From: Rhodopseudomonas sp.
GTDB taxonomy: Bacteria > Pseudomonadota > Alphaproteobacteria > Rhizobiales > Xanthobacteraceae
Length of the DNA: 64,000 nucleotides
Direction: 5' to 3'
Assembly: GCA_016124795.1 (NCBI GenBank)
Contig: WGNB01000059.1
Span: 1-64,000, forward strand
A program made the translations under genes and the position numbers. Below are positions 60,948 through 64,000 of this stretch, piece after piece. Below the pieces are notes generated by a model. It searched no databases and was not told the origin of the DNA. It worked only from the letters and a program-made list of their open reading frames with translations. The number at the start of each line of letters is the position of its first letter. Position 1 is the first letter of the stretch.

Positions 60948-63191
60948 TCAGTTCCGGCCCTCGAAGGATCGTCCCTCCAGCGCCGAGGCGAGAGCGTCGC
61001 CGGCCTTCGCCGGCGCCGCGGGACTGTCACGCTCGATCGACGAAACCGTTGGCCGCAGCGGCGCCATCGCGCGGTTAGCATCATCCATCATGCGTTCGAT
61101 CCGGGCCAGAATTTCGGCGCCGCGTTTGGTCAGGACCGTCGGGCGTGGCGGCGGCGGGGGCTCGCTGTTCTTGGATTGCGCAACCGCCGGCAATTTGCGC
61201 TCGGGCACCGGAATCCCAGGCAATTGCCTGATTTCGATGCCCTGATGCGCATATTCCATGATCGAATGCCAGGTCATCGCCGGCAGCGAACCGCCGGTCA
61301 TCCGGTTGGTCGATGTGTAATCGTCGTTGCCGAACCAGACGCCACAGACGAAGTTGCCGGTGTAGCCCATGAACCAGGCGTCGCGATAATCGTTGGTGGT
61401 ACCGGTTTTGCCGGCCGCGACGATGCCGTCGAGTCGCGCCCGGCGGGCGGTGCCGTTTTCAACGACCGAATTCATCATCTTGATCATGTCGGCAGCGACG
61501 CCGGCCGGCAGAGCGCGATGTGGCTTGGGCCCGTCGCGATCGTAGCGCCAGATCGATTTGCCATCGCCGGTACGGACTTCGAGGATGGCGTGCGGTTTCA
61601 CTGCCATGCCGAGATTGGGGAAGGTGGCATAGGCGCCGACATGCTCGATCATGGTAACAGCGTCGGCGCCGATCGGCAGCGATGGCGTATCGGGCAGCGG
61701 TGTCGTGATGCCCATATCACGCGCCGTCTGGATGATCTTGGCGCGGCCAAGCTTGGCGTTGCCGTCGCCGACGATCACTGAGAGTCGCACCGCGACGGTA
61801 TTGATCGAGTGGGTCAGCGCGGTGATCAGTGTCATCGAGCCGCGATAGCTGTTGCCGTAATTGTGGGGGCACCAGTTGCCGAGACAGATTGGCGCGTCGA
61901 TCACGATCGAACTGGGTTTGAGACCATATTTCAGTGCCGTCGAATAGACGTAAGGCTTGAACGATGAGCCGGGCTGGCGCATCGAGTCGGTCGCGCGGTT
62001 GAACTGGCTCGCGCCGTAATCGCGGCCGCCGACCATGGCGCGGACCGAGCCGTCAACATCCATCAGAACGGTGGCGGCCTGTCCGGCATGATATTCCTGG
62101 CCGTATTGTCGCAGCGAGTTTTCGACGGCGGTGTCGGCGGCGCGTTGCAGGTTCATGTCGAGCGCCGTGCGAACGACAAAGACCCGCTCGGTCATCGATT
62201 TCGGAAATGTATCGACTAGCTTCTTCATCTGGTCGAAAGCCCAGTCGAGATAATAGTTTGGCGCGCGGTCATCGCGGCGATCGACGGGCGTGGCGGGGTG
62301 GCGGCGGGCGCCGAACACCTGACCTTCGGTCATGAAGCCGGCATCGACCAGGTTGTCGAGCACGACGTTGGCCCGCGCACGCGCCGCCGGCAGGTTGACG
62401 TGCGGCGCGAACTTGGTCGGCGCCTTGAACAGGCCGGCCAGCATCGCCGCTTCGGCCAGATTCACGTCGCGGGCCGACTTGTTGAAGTAATACTGCGCCG
62501 CGGCATCCACGCCGAAGGCGCCGCCGCCCATATAGGCGCGGTCGAGATAGAGCTTCAAAATCTCGTTCTTGGTCAGATGCGATTCCAGCCACAGCGCCAG
62601 AAACGCCTCCTTGATCTTGCGGTCGATGGTGCGCTCGTTCGACAAAAACAGGTTCTTGGCGAGCTGCTGGGTCAGCGACGAACCGCCCTGGCGCACGCCG
62701 CCGGCCTGCGCATTGGTGACCAGCGCGCGCAAGGTGCCGCCGACGTCGATGCCGAAATGGTCGTAGAACCGCCGGTCCTCGGTCGCCAGCACCGCCTTGA
62801 TCAGGTTGTCGGGAAACTGGTCGAGCGGGATCGAATCGTTATGCCGGATGCCGCGGGTGCCGACCTCGTTGCCGTAGCGGTCGAGAAACGTCACCGCCAG
62901 CTCGGATTTCTTCAGCCAGTCCTCGTCCTGGGTCATCTGGAAGGCCGGCATCGCCAGCGCCAACATCAAAACGCCGCCGGCCGCGCCCAAGGTGGCGCTT
63001 TCCGACAGCAGTTCGGTGAGCCAGCGCCGCCAGCCGGCGGTGTGGAAGCGGTCCATATAGGTGGAAAACCGCTCATAGCTCTCGCGCAGCCCGGCGCCCG
63101 ACCGGAACATCGAAAAGTCGATCCAGGCGTCGATCGCAAGCAGGGTCCGCTTGAGTCGGGGCCGCCAATCCTCGGGAAATAGGTCGCGCAA
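60948..63191 (-). CDS. Class A penicillin-binding protein (PBP1A-type)
   Basis: A 747-residue bifunctional peptidoglycan synthase. A cytoplasmic N terminus of about 60 residues precedes a transmembrane helix near 65-85. The GT51 domain has the catalytic Glu in AVLATEDRRFYDHFGID near residue 140 and GGSSLTQQLAKNLFLS near 175. The transpeptidase has SxxK in PGSSFKPYVYS near 420, SIN in LTHSINTVAVRL and KTG in AAGKTGTTNDYRDAWF near 600. A Pro-rich tail ends it. The TTG start at 63191 keeps the N terminus; ATG 63110 is a shorter alternative. It is monocistronic. Confidence 0.88.
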   Translation of the reverse strand: MRDLFPEDWRPRLKRTLLAIDAWIDFSMFRSGAGLRESYERFSTYMDRFHTAGWRRWLTELLSESATLGAAGGVLMLALAMPAFQMTQDEDWLKKSELAVTFLDRYGNEVGTRGIRHNDSIPLDQFPDNLIKAVLATEDRRFYDHFGIDVGGTLRALVTNAQAGGVRQGGSSLTQQLAKNLFLSNERTIDRKIKEAFLALWLESHLTKNEILKLYLDRAYMGGGAFGVDAAAQYYFNKSARDVNLAEAAMLAGLFKAPTKFAPHVNLPAARARANVVLDNLVDAGFMTEGQVFGARRHPATPVDRRDDRAPNYYLDWAFDQMKKLVDTFPKSMTERVFVVRTALDMNLQRAADTAVENSLRQYGQEYHAGQAATVLMDVDGSVRAMVGGRDYGASQFNRATDSMRQPGSSFKPYVYSTALKYGLKPSSIVIDAPICLGNWCPHNYGNSYRGSMTLITALTHSINTVAVRLSVIVGDGNAKLGRAKIIQTARDMGITTPLPDTPSLPIGADAVTMIEHVGAYATFPNLGMAVKPHAILEVRTGDGKSIWRYDRDGPKPHRALPAGVAADMIKMMNSVVENGTARRARLDGIVAAGKTGTTNDYRDAWFMGYTGNFVCGVWFGNDDYTSTNRMTGGSLPAMTWHSIMEYAHQGIEIRQLPGIPVPERKLPAVAQSKNSEPPPPPRPTVLTKRGAEILARIERMMDDANRAMAPLRPTVSSIERDSPAAPAKAGDALASALEGRSFEGRN

Positions 63192-63461
63192 GGCTTTATT
63201 GCTCAGTTTGGACCGGCCGATCCGGTGCTAAAGGCCGGCTTGACCGGCGATTTCGGGCGACGGACTGCCCCGCCACGGCAATTTAACCGATCCGCGCCGG
63301 TTCGGCCATGCCGCTGACCGGCCGCGGCGCGGTTAATGCCCGGCATTGCTGGACGTCAATTGCGGTGAAAAATGGCCGAATGGGCCCTTTCGCTCAAGGC
63401 TTTGCCCCCGAAGCCGGCCGGACCGGCTATAAGGCCGGATCGCCAGCCCCCAGGACCGTCC

Positions 63462-63980
63462 ATGCCCAAAGCCAAAGCCGCCAAACCCGCCCGCGCCGCC
63501 GCCGAACCGTTCTGGCGGGCCAAGAAGCTGGGCGAGATGACGGCCCGGGAGTGGGAAAGCCTGTGCGACGGCTGCGGCCGCTGCTGCCTTAACAAGCTGA
63601 CCGACATCGACACCAATGAGACGGTTTACACCGATGTCGGCTGCAAGCTGCTCGACGGGCAGACCTGCCGCTGCATCGACTACAAGAACCGGCAGAAGAA
63701 GGTGCGCGATTGCGTGCGGCTGACGTCGCGCAATGTCCGGCGGCTGACCTGGCTGCCGCCGACCTGCGGCTATGTGCTGGTGGCGAACGGGCAGGACCTG
63801 CCGTGGTGGCACCCGCTGATCTCCGGCGCGCCTGAGACGGTGCACGAGGCCGGCATCTCGGTGCGCGGCAAGGTCTCCGACAGCGAGGTCAATGTGCCGG
63901 ACTGCGACCTTGTCGACTATATCGTGAAGTGGCCGATGAAGTGGCCGAGGGGGAGCAAGGGCAAGGTCAAAGGGAAATGA
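63462..63980 (+). CDS. YcgN-family Cys-cluster protein (UPF0260)
   Basis: A 172-residue soluble protein. The Cys-rich core [16 protein letters not shown] near residue 35 and [15 protein letters not shown] near 65 forms a CxxCGxCC-type metal or Fe-S site, and [23 protein letters not shown] follows in two pieces with another Cys pair. Length and motifs match UPF0260/YcgN. Function is unproven. The ATG at 63462 follows AGGA, and the longer frame from 63372 is not supported. It ends 20 bp before the window edge. Confidence 0.85.
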   Translation: MPKAKAAKPARAAAEPFWRAKKLGEMTAREWESLCDGCGRCCLNKLTDIDTNETVYTDVGCKLLDGQTCRCIDYKNRQKKVRDCVRLTSRNVRRLTWLPPTCGYVLVANGQDLPWWHPLISGAPETVHEAGISVRGKVSDSEVNVPDCDLVDYIVKWPMKWPRGSKGKVKGK

Positions 63981-64000
63981 GGTCGAGGTTGTGTGCGAAG

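Noticed and set aside
1-64000. CRISPR array, tRNA or rRNA genes
   Set aside because: No regularly spaced direct repeats of suitable length, no cloverleaf with a T-loop consensus and no rRNA-like stretch was found by eye.

Overview
The window is a GC-rich, gene-dense stretch of chromosome from an alphaproteobacterium, most likely of the order Hyphomicrobiales (Bradyrhizobium/Rhodopseudomonas/Xanthobacteraceae side). The evidence is the gene families: MucR, DUF6456, DUF1491, DUF2336, DUF5330, DUF3750, TIGR03808- and TIGR03809-like proteins, a PAS histidine kinase followed by a peptidoglycan-binding protein, a B12-dependent methylmalonyl-CoA mutase pair, and one perfect CtrA-type box. No rRNA, tRNA or CRISPR array was seen. 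All names are from reading translations; no database search was run.

Region 1 (1-10215) is an aromatic-acid catabolic island. It starts with the 3' end of an IS5-type transposase. Then come a hydratase and an aldolase of the homoprotocatechuate meta-cleavage route (hpaH, hpaI), a TetR regulator and an FAD monooxygenase transcribed divergently around a perfect 45-bp palindrome, a decayed second copy of the aldolase 3' end, a complete five-gene branched-chain-amino-acid-type ABC importer (livG-livF-livK-livH-livM order), and an extradiol ring-cleavage dioxygenase. Together they look like an uptake and lower-pathway module, but the semialdehyde dehydrogenase and isomerase steps are missing.

Region 2 (10216-19700) holds a TIGR03809-like protein with a Lys/Ala-rich tail, a small cytochrome c, an old yellow enzyme, a DoxX protein, and a translationally coupled minus-strand trio: radical SAM ArsS, a metallophosphoesterase-like protein lacking the first metal motif, and a TIGR04283-type glycosyltransferase. 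This trio resembles an arsenosugar biosynthesis cluster. A DUF3750 protein, a Tat-exported beta-helix protein and pyroglutamyl peptidase follow. A gene-free stretch then carries a multi-hairpin element and a perfect CtrA box before a FliK-like/FlhB-C-terminal-like pair.

Region 3 (21600-31100) is core metabolism on the minus strand: meaB, methylmalonyl-CoA mutase mutA-mutB (interrupted on the other strand by a DUF900 hydrolase), folate genes folP-folB-folK, DUF4332 and DUF2267-like proteins. Region 4 (31100-40600) contains an AT-richer gene-poor segment with a CRP-type palindrome and a 15-nt tandem repeat, a receiver-like orphan, an M20 peptidase, a formate/nitrite transporter followed by a PP2C-kinase fusion, PPK2, an ABC-2 exporter and a haloacid dehalogenase.

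Region 5 (40700-64000) is signalling and envelope: a diguanylate cyclase, an amine-oxidase-like flavoprotein, a GT39 membrane glycosyltransferase, Fe-SOD, MucR, DUF6456, an XRE regulator divergent from an SDR gene, an MFS transporter, SufE, DUF5330, the PAS histidine kinase and peptidoglycan-binding pair, DUF1491, DUF2336, a lipoprotein, DUF1254/DUF1214 proteins, a class A penicillin-binding protein and YcgN.
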